Shown here one piece after another: positions 1-10,247 of a stretch of 64,000 nt of DNA (the stretch's first letter is position 1; each line of letters opens with the position of its first letter). The position numbers and the translations under genes were made by a program. Source of the DNA: Candidatus Barnesiella excrementavium (GTDB lineage: Bacteria; Bacteroidota; Bacteroidia; Bacteroidales; Barnesiellaceae); contig DXDM01000014.1 of assembly GCA_019115485.1 (NCBI GenBank), positions 1 to 64,000 of the forward strand, in the 5' to 3' direction. A model generated the notes under the pieces. That model saw nothing but the letters and a program-made list of their open reading frames with translations, did no database searches and was not told the DNA's origin.

Positions 1-1
1 C

Positions 2-778
2 GAGGCTGCCGTCGACCTGGCCCGTCTGGCCGGTTTGTATCCGGCTGCCGCGCTTATCGAGATTCTGAATGAAGATGGTACGATGGCCCGCATGCCGCAG
101 TTGATTAAGGTGGCCGAGAAATTCGGCATCAAGATTATCGCCATACGCGACCTCATCGCCTATCGGTTGAAGCAGGAGGCGATGGTAGAGCGGGGCGACG
201 AGGTGGATATGCCTACGGCCTACGGACACTTCCGCCTGATTCCTTTCCGTCAGCTCTCCAACGGCCTGGAACACATTGCTTTGATTAAGGGTACCTGGGA
301 GCCCGACGAGCCTATCCTCGTGCGGGTACACTCGTCGTGCATGACGGGCGACATCTTCGGGTCGATGCGTTGCGATTGCGGCGAGCAGCTGCATCGTGCC
401 ATGCAAGCCGTCGAAGCCGAAGGTAAAGGAGTAATCGTGTATATGAATCAGGAGGGCCGGGGCATCGGCCTGATGAACAAGATACGGGCCTATCGCTTGC
501 AGGAGGGCGGTCTCGACACGGTCGATGCCAACCTGCACCTTGGCTTCAAGGCCGACGAGCGCGACTATGGCGTGGGTGCCAGCATCTTGCGCGATATAGG
601 TGTGCACAAGTTGCGCCTGATGACCAACAACCCGGTGAAGCGTATCGGCTTGGAGGCTTATGGCTTGGAGATTGTCGAGAATGTGCCTATCGAGGTGACT
701 CCCAATCCCTATAACCGCCGTTACCTGCTTACCAAGGAGAAACGCATGGGTCACACCCTGCATGTGGAAGATAAGTAA
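2..778 (+). CDS. ribBA: Bifunctional 3,4-dihydroxy-2-butanone-4-phosphate synthase / GTP cyclohydrolase II, C-terminal part (5' truncated by window)
   Basis: Open frame continues to the window edge ([21 protein letters not shown]...); GTP cyclohydrolase II motifs [24 protein letters not shown] and [10 protein letters not shown]. Confidence 0.95.
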   Translation, partial: EAAVDLARLAGLYPAAALIEILNEDGTMARMPQLIKVAEKFGIKIIAIRDLIAYRLKQEAMVERGDEVDMPTAYGHFRLIPFRQLSNGLEHIALIKGTWEPDEPILVRVHSSCMTGDIFGSMRCDCGEQLHRAMQAVEAEGKGVIVYMNQEGRGIGLMNKIRAYRLQEGGLDTVDANLHLGFKADERDYGVGASILRDIGVHKLRLMTNNPVKRIGLEAYGLEIVENVPIEVTPNPYNRRYLLTKEKRMGHTLHVEDK

Positions 779-841
779 TCCGGACGACGACCGGTCGTTC
801 CGATGTGTGGAGCGATTGTCGGAGCCGGGAACCCGAATATG

Positions 842-888
842 AAAATCCCCGCTGAGGTTTTTTGAAAGACCCTTGGCGGGGATTTCTG
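842..888 (+). terminator. Putative intrinsic terminator downstream of ribBA
   Basis: AAATCCCCGC ... GCGGGGATTT inverted repeat with a long loop, followed by a T-rich stretch. Confidence 0.5.
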
Positions 889-936
889 TTTCTACCGGAT
901 TTACTTTTCGGGATAGCCGTAGTGCCGGGGTAAAAC

Positions 937-1581
937 TTACAGCGGCTTCGACTCGGTGCGTGTCGTGAAGTCGTCGTTGACGATGCTGCCCTCCCACATG
1001 CCCTCGATGATAACGGGGGTGTTGCTGGTCGTTTCGGTGAGCCAGATGGTGTAGGCTATGTGGTAGTCGCTGACGCTGTACCGGCCGTAGACGTAAGTCT
1101 CGGAATGAGGGGGAACACATATCTCGTCGATAGTCCGGTCGATTTCGGCCAGTGTCTGTTGGGCCGAAAAGGATTGGAAGCTGTATAGCGAATCGCCCAA
1201 TACGATGCGATTGTCGTCGTCGACGTAGCAAGGAGTTCTCACCCGCAGGGTGTCGGTATAAATCTGTGCCATCACAGGATCTTCGCTGGAAAAATAGGAG
1301 TAGTTGTAGAGCGGCTCTTGTGGGGGCGAGGGGGTATCGTGCCATTCCTGGTCGAGTGGGTTTGAGATGATGACGACACAGGTCTCGTCGGCCAGGTGGG
1401 TACTCTTGCTGCTCCAGTAGTCGAAGTAGTATCGGATACTGTCGACGACAAAGCGGCGGTCGCGCGCTGGGGGCAGCACGGGTCGCTCGGGGTTGTGGGG
1501 CCACACAGATTCTTTTTCAAAGAAACTGTCGCATGCGGCGAATGACAGGAGCGTCAGCAGGATAGCCAGGTATCGGTACAT
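937..1581 (-). CDS. Hypothetical lipoprotein
   Basis: Internal start MYRYLAILLTLLSFAACDSF gives a lipobox-type signal peptide; the longer ORF start (1692) overlaps the upstream gene. Confidence 0.65.
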   Translation of the reverse strand: MYRYLAILLTLLSFAACDSFFEKESVWPHNPERPVLPPARDRRFVVDSIRYYFDYWSSKSTHLADETCVVIISNPLDQEWHDTPSPPQEPLYNYSYFSSEDPVMAQIYTDTLRVRTPCYVDDDNRIVLGDSLYSFQSFSAQQTLAEIDRTIDEICVPPHSETYVYGRYSVSDYHIAYTIWLTETTSNTPVIIEGMWEGSIVNDDFTTRTESKPL

Positions 1582-1675
1582 GGGGTGTGGGTAGAAATGT
1601 TTGGATAGGGATAAGGGCATGTGAGGCCGGAGAGGGCATCTCCGGCCTCGCATGTGAATGGTTTGATGTCGCCGT

Positions 1676-2554
1676 TTAGTTGAGCTCGACAACCAGATAG
1701 CGGCTCAGGCTCCAGAAACTGTCGGGATTGGTGATGACCAGCGTGAGGTAACCTTCGTTGTCCTTTTGCATTTCGTAGGTCCCTTCGGGGTGTTTGGTGA
1801 GCAGTTTGGCCTTCTTGCTGTCCAGGGGTATGTCGTGCAGCTTGCGCATGTCGGCCGTGGTGAAGTAGGCTTTGTTGAAATCGCCTTCCATCACCTTCTT
1901 CGAGGAGAAGAGGCCGCCGCCCTCGACAATCTTTTGCTCTTTCAGCTCCTTGTTGGTACCCAGGGCATAGTAAACGGTGTTGAGAGCCTCGTCCTGTGTC
2001 ATGAGCACCTCTTTCTGTTGCTGGTTCTCGGTAGTGAGGTTCTCTACCTGTCCGGTGAGGTTGCTCACGGCCTCGTCGAGTTCGGCAATGCGCACGTCGC
2101 GTTTGGCGAGCGACTCTTGCAGCGAGGTAATCAGTTGGGTCTTTTCGGCAATCTCGTCTTGCAGACGGGTGATGGTCTTTTGCAGGGCGGCCGACTGGTT
2201 CTTGCTCTGGTTGAGTTGCTTTTGCAGTTTGTCCAGCCGCTCCTTGTTCTTCTGCAAGGTCTCGGCTACCAGTGTCATATCGTTCTTAATCTGTTCCCGG
2301 GTCGTAAGCGAAACCTCTCCGTTGGCATCTTTTTGGGTGACCAGATAGTTCTCGGCCTCTTTGATTTGGCGGAAACCCTCTTCCACGTCGTTCATGAGCT
2401 GAATCATTTCGTTGAAGTCGGCCGTCGTTTGTGCGTTGACTTGGAGTAACGAGTCGTTCTCGGCTTGCAGTCTCTTCACTTCGGTTGACTGGTTGGTACA
2501 ACCGATCATCAGTACAGATGCTGCTGCGATGGCAGCGGTAATAGCCTTTCTCAT
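1676..2554 (-). CDS. Coiled-coil lipoprotein, hypothetical
   Basis: MRKAITAAIAAASVLMIGCTNQ signal/lipobox followed by a long Q/E/L-rich coiled coil and a conserved-looking C-terminal domain. Confidence 0.75.
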   Translation of the reverse strand: MRKAITAAIAAASVLMIGCTNQSTEVKRLQAENDSLLQVNAQTTADFNEMIQLMNDVEEGFRQIKEAENYLVTQKDANGEVSLTTREQIKNDMTLVAETLQKNKERLDKLQKQLNQSKNQSAALQKTITRLQDEIAEKTQLITSLQESLAKRDVRIAELDEAVSNLTGQVENLTTENQQQKEVLMTQDEALNTVYYALGTNKELKEQKIVEGGGLFSSKKVMEGDFNKAYFTTADMRKLHDIPLDSKKAKLLTKHPEGTYEMQKDNEGYLTLVITNPDSFWSLSRYLVVELN

Positions 2555-2571
2555 AATGGTTAAAATTAAAT

Positions 2572-3297
2572 TTATAGTTGTGTATCGCTTTTGGGGTATT
2601 TGTCTCGTTTTTTCTCTTTGGGTCTCTCGGGGGCTCCGGCCACGACAATCACGATTTCGCCTTTGGGTTCATGCTCGGTGAAGTGGGCGATGAGTTCGTC
2701 GAGGGTGCCTCGCACCGTCTCTTCGTGAATCTTGGAGATTTCGCGGCTCACCGAGGCCTCGCGTTCGCCGCCGAAGGTCTCTTTGAACTGGACCAGCGTT
2801 TTGAGCAGGCGGAAGGGCGATTCGTAGAAGATAATGGTGCGCGGCTCGTCGGCCAGTTGGGCCAACCGGGTGGCGCGACCTTTCTTTTGGGGGAGGAACC
2901 CCTCGAAGCAGAATTTCTCGTTGGGCAGCCCCGAGGCTACCAGGGCGGGCACGAAGGCGGTGGCTCCGGGCAGACACTCGACGGGGATTCCCCGGCGCCG
3001 GCATTCGCGCACCAGCAGAAAGCCCGGGTCGGAGATGGCCGGTGTGCCGGCATCGGAGATGAGGGCAATGGTCTCGCCCCCTTCGATACGGGTCACGATG
3101 CCCTCGACCGTCTGGTGTTCGTTGAACTTGTGGTGCGACTGCATGCGGGTGCGAATGTCGTAGTGTTTGAGCAGGATACCACTGGTGCGGGTATCCTCGG
3201 CCAAGATGCAGTCAACCTCCCGCAGCACGTTGATGGCCCGGAATGTCATATCTTCGAGATTGCCTACCGGCGTAGGTACTACATAGAGCTTGGACAT
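2572..3297 (-). CDS. rsmI: 16S rRNA (cytidine(1402)-2'-O)-methyltransferase
   Basis: LYVVPTPVGNLEDMTFRAINVLREVDCILAEDTRTSGILLKHY and SDAGTPAISDPGFLLVRECRRRGIPVECLPGATAFVPAL motifs. Confidence 0.95.
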   Translation of the reverse strand: MSKLYVVPTPVGNLEDMTFRAINVLREVDCILAEDTRTSGILLKHYDIRTRMQSHHKFNEHQTVEGIVTRIEGGETIALISDAGTPAISDPGFLLVRECRRRGIPVECLPGATAFVPALVASGLPNEKFCFEGFLPQKKGRATRLAQLADEPRTIIFYESPFRLLKTLVQFKETFGGEREASVSREISKIHEETVRGTLDELIAHFTEHEPKGEIVIVVAGAPERPKEKKRDKYPKSDTQL

Positions 3298-3306
3298 GGT
3301 GCTGCG

Positions 3307-4314
3307 TTACAGAAAGTGTTTTTGTACGATTTTCATAAACTCGGCCACCTCGGGGTTATCCATGTCCCAGTGCAGGTCGTTGAGGATATAATCCTCGGCC
3401 TCGTCGTAGGATTGCATGGCGTCGATGAGGGCCAGGGTCTCGTTCATGCGAATGTCGCTGTTCCCGAACAGTTCGCGGCGGAACCGGAAGCGGTCGTTCA
3501 GGCTCAGGGCCTTGCGCAACTCCTTGGCCTGCTGGCGTTGCAGCGCCTCTTCGAGGGTGACAGGGCCAGCCGTGTCGTCGGCCGGGAGGTCGGCTACGGG
3601 AGTATCTTCGTAGTCGGTGTCGTCGTAGTCATCGACCTCGTCGTCATATTCGGGTTCGTCGTTCTGTGCGGTCGACAGCTCTTCGTCGCTCATCTCCTCC
3701 CAAGGATAGAGCGGCTCTTCCCGGTCGGGCATTTCGGTAGCGGGTTCGGCCGGGGTTTCATCGGTTGCCTGTGACTCTTCGGGAGTCTCCTCCTTGCGGG
3801 GCAACTCTTCGACCTGTTCCTCAGGGGTTGGTTCGACCGCAGGTGCCGGTGCGGGTTCCGGTTCGTACACGGGTTGAGGCGCAGGCTCGGCCGGGGTTTC
3901 CGGCTCGGTAGCTGTCGAACTCACGGTATCCTCTTTTGCCTCGGCGGTGTGGGAGGCCGATGGAGTCACCGGCATGTCCCAAGGCTCTTCCGCGAAATCG
4001 GCGGGTTCCTCTTCGGACGTGGCCTCCTCCTGGTGTGCTTCGGCTTCGGGAACGGGCTCTTCTGCTTTCCCGGCCTCCCAATCCCGGTTATCGGCCGAGG
4101 CGGCCTCGGCAAAAGGTTCGTGATTTTCTATTTCGGCCCAGAATTGGGGCGACCGCAGTTCGTGGGTCGAACGGTCGATGGCTTCGGCTTTCTCCCGGGC
4201 CAGCTTCAACAGAATGCCGGGAGCGGCGTTTCCCGCCTGCTCGATGACCAGCAGCAGTTCCCGCAGCTCGCCCAACTGGGTGATGATGTATGCGATGCGA
4301 CTGTCTCGTGACAT
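3307..4314 (-). CDS. Hypothetical protein with long acidic/Pro-rich central region
   Basis: 335 aa ORF; ordered N-terminal helix region, E/P/A-rich middle, compact C-terminal domain; upstream TATCTTTG motif on the minus strand. Confidence 0.7.
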   Translation of the reverse strand: MSRDSRIAYIITQLGELRELLLVIEQAGNAAPGILLKLAREKAEAIDRSTHELRSPQFWAEIENHEPFAEAASADNRDWEAGKAEEPVPEAEAHQEEATSEEEPADFAEEPWDMPVTPSASHTAEAKEDTVSSTATEPETPAEPAPQPVYEPEPAPAPAVEPTPEEQVEELPRKEETPEESQATDETPAEPATEMPDREEPLYPWEEMSDEELSTAQNDEPEYDDEVDDYDDTDYEDTPVADLPADDTAGPVTLEEALQRQQAKELRKALSLNDRFRFRRELFGNSDIRMNETLALIDAMQSYDEAEDYILNDLHWDMDNPEVAEFMKIVQKHFL

Positions 4315-4474
4315 AAATTCGGTATTTTGTATTCAGGGATAGCGGGGACAAGCGCAGCGGCAAACGGGAAACACGGTTTTCAACATTTGCCTGTGCCTGA
4401 CGGTCTCCTATCTTCCACAAAGATATACAAAAATAACCGATGTACGCCGAGAGCTGAAAAAATTTAGAGGTCGG

Positions 4475-5881
4475 TTACTCTTTTTTAGAGAGCGTCTCGG
4501 TGAGCCACGCGGCAATTTTCTGCTTCAACTGGTCGCGGGTGCAGGTGTAGTTGTTGAACATCAGTACGATAGTGTATCGCTTCCCCGAAGGGGCAGTGTA
4601 GTAGCCGGCATAGGCGTGGACATCGCTCATGCTGCCGCTTTTCAGCCGCAATTCGCCGGGCAGAGGGCTGTTGCGCATGAATGAGGCTACCGAACCCTCG
4701 CTTCCGGCTAAGGGTAGCGACTGGACGAAGGTTTCGCCTACCTGCGGGTCGCGGGCCGTGGCGGCGAGTACCTGGGTCAGATAGCGGGCCGACACCCGGT
4801 TGTTGCGGGCCAGTCCCGAGCCGTCGTAGAGGAAGAGTTCGGTCGAGTCGGCCCCGAAGGGTTGCCAGTAGCGGCGTATCGTTCCGAGACCTTTCTCGGC
4901 GCTGCCCCGGGGTGCCGAGGTGAGGGCGATGTGTCGCAGCAGGCTCTCGGCATAGAGGTTGAGGCTGTTCACGTTGAGGCTGCGGGCCAGCTGGGCGAGC
5001 GACTCCGACGGGTAGTTGAGCAGTTGGGTTTCGGGGCTCTCCTTGGTTGGTTGGCTCACTTCGGTATAGGCGATGCCGGTCTGTTGCAGCCGTTTGTGCA
5101 ACTCGCGGAGGAACAGACTGTCGGGATGGTCGACGGCCAGGTCGAGCCGATAGCGCGCCCACTGGTGGGGAATGGTGCCGGTGAGGGTGTAGCGGCTGCC
5201 CGTGTGGGTGACCGATACCTCTTCCCGGTCGCCGGGCAGGAGCTGGCTGTCGAGGTCGATGCTGCGCGGCGGTGTGATGCGGGCGGTCTTGTAGTTGTGC
5301 CCGTTGTATCGTACCTCGACGCGTACCTGATTGTCGCGGTAGGAGAAGGCGTGGCACCCGGTGGCGTAGTACCAGATGAGATCTTCGAGCATCCACTTGG
5401 GCGAGACGGCCGGTCCGTCGAAGAGCGAATTGTCGACCACGATGGTCCCCTCGATAGCCTTGATGCCTTGTGTTTGCAGGACGTCGATTACCCGGTTGAC
5501 AAAGTCGTCGGTCGGACGGCTGCCGTAGGCCGATCCCAGCGAGGGGTCGCCTCCGCCCCGTATCACCAGATTGCCGTGCAGGGTGCCGGCATTGTCGATG
5601 TGGCCGGTGTATCCCACCGTGGTGACGATGCGGTAGTCGGCACCCAGCAGCCGCAGCGCGGTAGCCGAGGTGATGACCTTGACGGTCGAGGCGGGAATGA
5701 TGGCTTGCCGGTCGTTGTGCGACACGAGGATTTCGCCCGTAGCCACATCGGTGATGCAGATGCCTATCGAGGCGGGCGTAAAGGCCGGGTCGGCCAGAAA
5801 CGATTCGAGACTTTGGGCCCGTGCGGGCGTATGCAGGAGCATGAATAGCGTGAGTACTCCTGACAGGAAGATTCGTTGCAT
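4475..5881 (-). CDS. dacB: D-alanyl-D-alanine carboxypeptidase/endopeptidase (PBP4 family)
   Basis: IPASTVKVITSATALRLLG (SxxK), YDGSGLARNNRVSARYL, LRLKSGSMSDVHAYAGY (KSG); start chosen at MQRIFLSGVLTLFMLLHTPARAQ signal peptide. Confidence 0.9.
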   Translation of the reverse strand: MQRIFLSGVLTLFMLLHTPARAQSLESFLADPAFTPASIGICITDVATGEILVSHNDRQAIIPASTVKVITSATALRLLGADYRIVTTVGYTGHIDNAGTLHGNLVIRGGGDPSLGSAYGSRPTDDFVNRVIDVLQTQGIKAIEGTIVVDNSLFDGPAVSPKWMLEDLIWYYATGCHAFSYRDNQVRVEVRYNGHNYKTARITPPRSIDLDSQLLPGDREEVSVTHTGSRYTLTGTIPHQWARYRLDLAVDHPDSLFLRELHKRLQQTGIAYTEVSQPTKESPETQLLNYPSESLAQLARSLNVNSLNLYAESLLRHIALTSAPRGSAEKGLGTIRRYWQPFGADSTELFLYDGSGLARNNRVSARYLTQVLAATARDPQVGETFVQSLPLAGSEGSVASFMRNSPLPGELRLKSGSMSDVHAYAGYYTAPSGKRYTIVLMFNNYTCTRDQLKQKIAAWLTETLSKKE

Positions 5882-6057
5882 AATGTCTTGGTAATGTATG
5901 CGTATTATTTTTACAAAGATAGGCGATGAGAATTTTAGGACCAAATTTTGTCGGTTGCATTTGAGAGAAATAGACGGGGCAAAGGTTGTCAAAGTCGAAC
6001 TATCTTTTTACTTTTGTTGAATATTTTGAACCAACAGACAAATAGCAATATAACACT

Positions 6058-6660
6058 ATGGTTTTGACCGAAAGTAATTACGAAACCAGCCGCCGCGGCA
6101 GTATCGAGGTGATATGCGGCTCCATGTTCTCGGGGAAGACCGAGGAGCTGATTCGCCGCCTGAAACGGGCGAAGATTGCCCGCCAGAGGGTCGAGATATT
6201 CAAGCCGGCCATCGACGTGCGCTACTCCGAGGAGAATATCGTCTCGCACGACAGTACCTCGATACTCTCTACTCCCGTCGACAATTCGCACAGCATCTTG
6301 CTCATGGCATCGGGGGTCGATGTGGTGGGCATCGATGAAGCCCAGTTCTTCGACGAGGGTATCATCGAGGTCTGCACCGAACTGGCCAACAACGGTACCC
6401 GTGTGATTGTGGCCGGTCTCGACATGGATTTCCGCCGGGTTCCCTTCGGGCCCATGCCTGCCCTGCTGGCTATCGCCGACGATGTGTACAAGGTGCACGC
6501 CATCTGTGTGAAATGCGGCCATCTGGCCAACTACTCCTACCGACTGGTCGACAACGACAAACGGGTGCTCCTGGGGGAGAAAAACGAGTACCAGCCCTTG
6601 TGCCGCCGCTGCTATCTGCAAGAGATGCAGGAGCGGAAGGAGAAACACCACGAGGGATAA
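6058..6660 (+). CDS. tdk: Thymidine kinase
   Basis: [40 protein letters not shown]; zinc cysteines CVKCGH...CRRC; upstream TACTTTTG -7 motif. Confidence 0.95.
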   Translation: MVLTESNYETSRRGSIEVICGSMFSGKTEELIRRLKRAKIARQRVEIFKPAIDVRYSEENIVSHDSTSILSTPVDNSHSILLMASGVDVVGIDEAQFFDEGIIEVCTELANNGTRVIVAGLDMDFRRVPFGPMPALLAIADDVYKVHAICVKCGHLANYSYRLVDNDKRVLLGEKNEYQPLCRRCYLQEMQERKEKHHEG

Positions 6661-6716
6661 ACCGCAACGGCCGGGTAATTGTTAGATAACGTAATCATTC
6701 CCAAAAATCGATACAC

Positions 6717-7901
6717 ATGACCGAACGCCAGCCATACACCTTCGATCGGGTAATCCGCATTCTGTTCGGAGCCGTTTTTGTCGTGGGGCTCTTCTACCTC
6801 ATCTATATCTTGCGAGGGGCGTTGCTCCCGTTTCTCGTGGCATGGATTGTCGCCTATATGCTCAACCCGCTGGTGGTCTACAACAAGCGGGTGTTCAAGT
6901 TGAAGGGGAGGGTCGTTGCCATTGCGCTCACCTTCTTGGAGGTACTCATCACGCTGGCCTTGCTGGCCGTGTTGGTGTTGCCGTCGATTATCGACGAGAT
7001 AGGAGTCATGCGCAGGTTGTTGAGCGACTATGTCTACCACTCGTCGAACATACCTTTTGTGCCGCAGGCCGTGCACGACTTTATCCGGCAGAATGTCGAT
7101 TTCACGCAACTCTCGACCCTGCTCAGCCGGGAACAGTGGCTCTCGGTCATCGAGGAGAGTTTCTCGGGGGCGTGGGGATTCATTACCGGCTCGGTGGGCG
7201 AGATTATCAACATCGTCAGCTGGCTCATCGTGCTGCTCTACATCGTCTTTATTCTGCTCGACTACGACAAGATACTGGTGGGATTCCAGCGCATGATACC
7301 GCAGCGCTACCGGCCCACGGTGGTCTCGATAGTCAACGATATTGAAGAGAGCATGAACCGTTATTTCCGCGGTCAGGCTCTGGTCGCCGGTCTGGTGGGT
7401 ATTCTGTTCTGCATCGGTTTTCTCATCGTGGGGTTGCCGCTGGCCATCGTGCTGGGGCTCTTCATCGGAGTGCTCAACATGGTACCCTATCTGCAACTCG
7501 TGGGACTTATCCCCACCGTCTTGCTGTGCTTCGTCTCGGCTTCGGAGACCGGCACCAACTTCTGGCTGCTCTTCGGGGCCTGTATCCTGGTCTTTATCGT
7601 GGTGCAACTGATTGAGGATATCTTTATCGTGCCGCGGGTGATGGGTAAGGTTACGGGGCTGAATCCCGCCATTATCTTGCTCTCGCTCTCGATTTGGGGT
7701 ACACTGCTCGGCTTTGTGGGCATGATTATCGCCCTGCCGCTCACCACCCTGTGCCTCTCGTACTACGAGCGCTATGTGATAGGCGATGAGGCAAAGAACA
7801 CACCGTCTGCACCGCCCGAGCCGACAGCTTCACCTCCTGAGAGCGAACTTGATAGAGACTACGAAAAAGAGTCAACCAGTGGGAAGAAAGATACGCATTA
7901 A
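6717..7901 (+). CDS. AI-2E family transporter (PerM/YdiK-like permease)
   Basis: Multiple TM segments; VPRVMGKVTGLNPAIILLSLSIWGTLLGFVGMIIALPLT signature. Confidence 0.9.
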   Translation: MTERQPYTFDRVIRILFGAVFVVGLFYLIYILRGALLPFLVAWIVAYMLNPLVVYNKRVFKLKGRVVAIALTFLEVLITLALLAVLVLPSIIDEIGVMRRLLSDYVYHSSNIPFVPQAVHDFIRQNVDFTQLSTLLSREQWLSVIEESFSGAWGFITGSVGEIINIVSWLIVLLYIVFILLDYDKILVGFQRMIPQRYRPTVVSIVNDIEESMNRYFRGQALVAGLVGILFCIGFLIVGLPLAIVLGLFIGVLNMVPYLQLVGLIPTVLLCFVSASETGTNFWLLFGACILVFIVVQLIEDIFIVPRVMGKVTGLNPAIILLSLSIWGTLLGFVGMIIALPLTTLCLSYYERYVIGDEAKNTPSAPPEPTASPPESELDRDYEKESTSGKKDTH

Positions 7902-8295
7902 AATATTAAGATTAATAGGAGGAGTGATAGTAGTCGGCGGCATAATTTTATTCAGCTCTCGGCTATTTAATCCACCCTGCAATCGCTGTGAAAGGCCTGT
8001 AAATGTCCCTGCCCAAGCCATATGGAAAGGAGGCCATGACGGAGGACATTGGATAGAATTGGTGAATATGAAAAACGATACTATCCGGTTCCGTATTTAT
8101 CGGGATTTTGATGGGGCATTGATATTAGACGCAGATTTTATTCCGAAAACCGGCAATGATTTACATCTGACAAGAGCAAACTGGGATAGTCTCATCGATT
8201 ATTTTGACGGGGAAAAGATTGGCGGTAAAATTAAACCTGAAAATGAATATTTGCAGTGGGCCCCTGTTTCTCCTGCATATTACGAGGAAAAATAA
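7879..8295 (+). CDS. Small membrane-anchored hypothetical protein
   Basis: GTG start VGRKIRIKILRLIGGVIVVGGIILF in frame of ORF 7786..8295; overlaps the 3' end of the upstream gene. Confidence 0.6.
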   Translation: MGRKIRIKILRLIGGVIVVGGIILFSSRLFNPPCNRCERPVNVPAQAIWKGGHDGGHWIELVNMKNDTIRFRIYRDFDGALILDADFIPKTGNDLHLTRANWDSLIDYFDGEKIGGKIKPENEYLQWAPVSPAYYEEK

Positions 8296-8476
8296 ATAGG
8301 AACCAGCTTGTTATGAGTGAATTGTCCTATTATGTGGAAGATATCGAATAGTCTGGGTGAAGAAGTATTACGGGAATAAAAATTGTTCTTTAACATAAAT
8401 TTGCAAAGGCATAATTTTGTAGTGTCAAAAAATAGCGTTACCTTTGCAACGCTTTTCACAAAAAGCACCAAGGTTA

Positions 8477-8549
8477 GATTCGCTAGCTCAGCTGGTAGAG
8501 CACAACACTTTTAATGTTGGGGTCTTGGGTTCGAGCCCCAAGCGGATCA
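8477..8549 (+). tRNA. tRNA-Lys (anticodon TTT)
   Basis: Cloverleaf GATTCGC/GCGGATC acceptor, CAACA-CTTTTAA-TGTTG anticodon arm, GGTTCGAGCCC T-arm; preceded by TTTG-N19-TACCTTTG promoter. CCA not fully encoded. Confidence 0.95.
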
Positions 8550-8553
8550 CCGA

Positions 8554-8598
8554 AAAGAGAGCGGCTGCCTCGTTGAGGCGGCCGCTTTTCTTTTTATC
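8554..8598 (+). terminator. Intrinsic terminator after tRNA-Lys
   Basis: GCGGCTGCCTC gttg AGGCGGCCGC followed by TTTTCTTTTT. Confidence 0.8.
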
Positions 8599-8697
8599 CT
8601 CTTTGTGAATACTGGGTTGACCCGGGTTCAGGGTAGTAGCTTTGGGGAGTCCCCGTGGTTTGAAGCGGAATTGGGTGAGTGGGGAACGGCACAAAAA

Positions 8698-8733
8698 TCC
8701 CCGGGTATCGCGGCTAAGCGGATTGCCCGGGGA
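8698..8733 (-). terminator. Putative intrinsic terminator of the FMN reductase gene
   Basis: TCCCCGGG ... CCCGGGGA hairpin followed on the minus strand by TTTTTG. Confidence 0.6.
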
Positions 8734-8753
8734 AGAATAGGGGAAAAGTGCGT

Positions 8754-9293
8754 TCAGAATTTGTCGGCCAGAGCGGCAGCCTGCCGGCAACCGTCGGTGT
8801 GGTCGATGTCGCCCTCGTTGAGTACGCCGGGAATGAGGACCTCGCCTACCATCTCCCATTGCAGCAGGGCGGCTGTACGCTCCATGGGGATACGTACCCC
8901 GTCGAGCACGGTGGTATCCTCCTCTTCGCAGCAGGCAATCAAGGCGCACTTTTTGCCGGCCACCTCTTTACCACCCACCACGAGCGAGAAGAGTCGGTCG
9001 ATGGCTCCCTTGATTTGAGCCGGAATCGAATACCAGTAGACCGGCATGGTGAATACCACGGCGTCGGCTTCGAGCACAGCCGGGGCGATGTCGTTGAAAT
9101 CGTCGTCGAACGAGCAGGCCTTGCCCGTCTTGTAACAGGTCATGCAGGCATGACAGCCGCCAATTTTCAGGAAGGCGGCATCGAATCGACGTATCGTGTG
9201 ACCCCGTTTTTCGGCCTCCTGAATAAAGGCATCGGTCATGGCAAAGCTGTTGCCCCTCTTGCGGGGACTACCGGTGATGACTGCTATCTTCAT
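8754..9293 (-). CDS. NADPH-dependent FMN reductase / flavodoxin family oxidoreductase
   Basis: MKIAVITGSPRKRGNSFAMTDAFIQEAEKRGHTIRRFDAAFLKIGGCHACMTCYKTGKACSFDDDF; classic flavodoxin-like fold motifs. Confidence 0.9.
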   Translation of the reverse strand: MKIAVITGSPRKRGNSFAMTDAFIQEAEKRGHTIRRFDAAFLKIGGCHACMTCYKTGKACSFDDDFNDIAPAVLEADAVVFTMPVYWYSIPAQIKGAIDRLFSLVVGGKEVAGKKCALIACCEEEDTTVLDGVRIPMERTAALLQWEMVGEVLIPGVLNEGDIDHTDGCRQAAALADKF

Positions 9294-9311
9294 GGTTGTC
9301 TTTCTCCTTTC

Positions 9312-9695
9312 TTATTTTTGAATCGTATCGGAATTCTGGTTGTAGGCTTTGGCCACGCATTTCCACTCGCCGTTGATTTTCAGCAACAGCAGGTAGTCGG
9401 TAAAGTCGATGCGTCCGCCCCATTTCTCTTCGAGTATGCGCACGACGGCCACCGTTTCTTCGAGGGCTACGATGTCGATGCGGGCATCGAAATTCTCGCC
9501 GGCACCCACGGTGTCGACATTGTGGTAGAACTGTTCGATGGAGCCGTGTTCGAGTTTCCCGTCCAGGAATCCGAACAGCACTGCTTCGTCGACAAACAAC
9601 TCCTTGGCATAGCGGCTGTCGCCCTCGGCCACACTCTTGACAAATTTCATGGCAGCCGCTTCGACTGCCTTGTACTCGGCTATATTTGCTCTCAT
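9312..9695 (-). CDS. NTF2-like (lumazine-binding/SnoaL type) protein
   Basis: 128 aa from MRANIAEYKAVEAAAMKFVKSVAEGDSRYAKELFVDEAVLFGFLDGK; SnoaL/NTF2-like pattern. Confidence 0.7.
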   Translation of the reverse strand: MRANIAEYKAVEAAAMKFVKSVAEGDSRYAKELFVDEAVLFGFLDGKLEHGSIEQFYHNVDTVGAGENFDARIDIVALEETVAVVRILEEKWGGRIDFTDYLLLLKINGEWKCVAKAYNQNSDTIQK

Positions 9696-9827
9696 ATCGG
9701 GTTGGTTTTTAGTTGCTGGAACAAAGCTATGGGGTAATTGCGATTTATACAAGTACCGTAAAATTATTCAGGTACTGAAAAATTTTTCGGTATATCGTTC
9801 GTTTGGAGGGTTATATGTAACTTTGTC

Positions 9828-10199
9828 GTGAACAGAAAAACCGTAGCGCGTATGTATGAACGTAAAATTCCGGTCGACCTGGATTGCCCCCTGCGGCTGA
9901 CCATGAGTCTGATTGACTCGAAGTGGAAATCGTGTATCCTCGACGAGCTCCGTCACCGGGCGATGCGTCCCAGCGAGTTGCACAAGGCCTTGCCCGAGGC
10001 GACACCCCGGGTTCTCGACTTGCAGTTGAAAGAGCTGGTCGAGGACGGTTTGGTCGAGAAAACCATCTATGCCGAGTTGCCGCCCCGTTCGCAATACTCC
10101 ATCACACCGCTGGGCATGACACTCATTCCCATCATCGATGCCATGCTCGAATGGGGCACCCAAAACAAGGCGCTGTTTGAGCGGAAATATGGCAAATGA
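9828..10199 (+). CDS. HxlR-family winged-helix transcriptional regulator
   Basis: LDCPLRLTMSLIDSKWKSCILDELRHRAMRPSELHKALPEATPRVLDLQLKELVEDGLVEKTIYAELPPRSQYSITPLG; divergent from 9312..9695; upstream TAACTTTG motif. Confidence 0.9.
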   Translation: MNRKTVARMYERKIPVDLDCPLRLTMSLIDSKWKSCILDELRHRAMRPSELHKALPEATPRVLDLQLKELVEDGLVEKTIYAELPPRSQYSITPLGMTLIPIIDAMLEWGTQNKALFERKYGK

Positions 10200-10247
10200 G
10201 ACCGGAGAAGTAATCTTCTTCGGCCTCATTTGTAGAGGGTTTTCGGG

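Noticed and set aside
2578-3774. 398-aa plus-strand ORF spanning rsmI and the neighbouring gene
   Set aside because: Antisense shadow ORF crossing two supported minus-strand genes.
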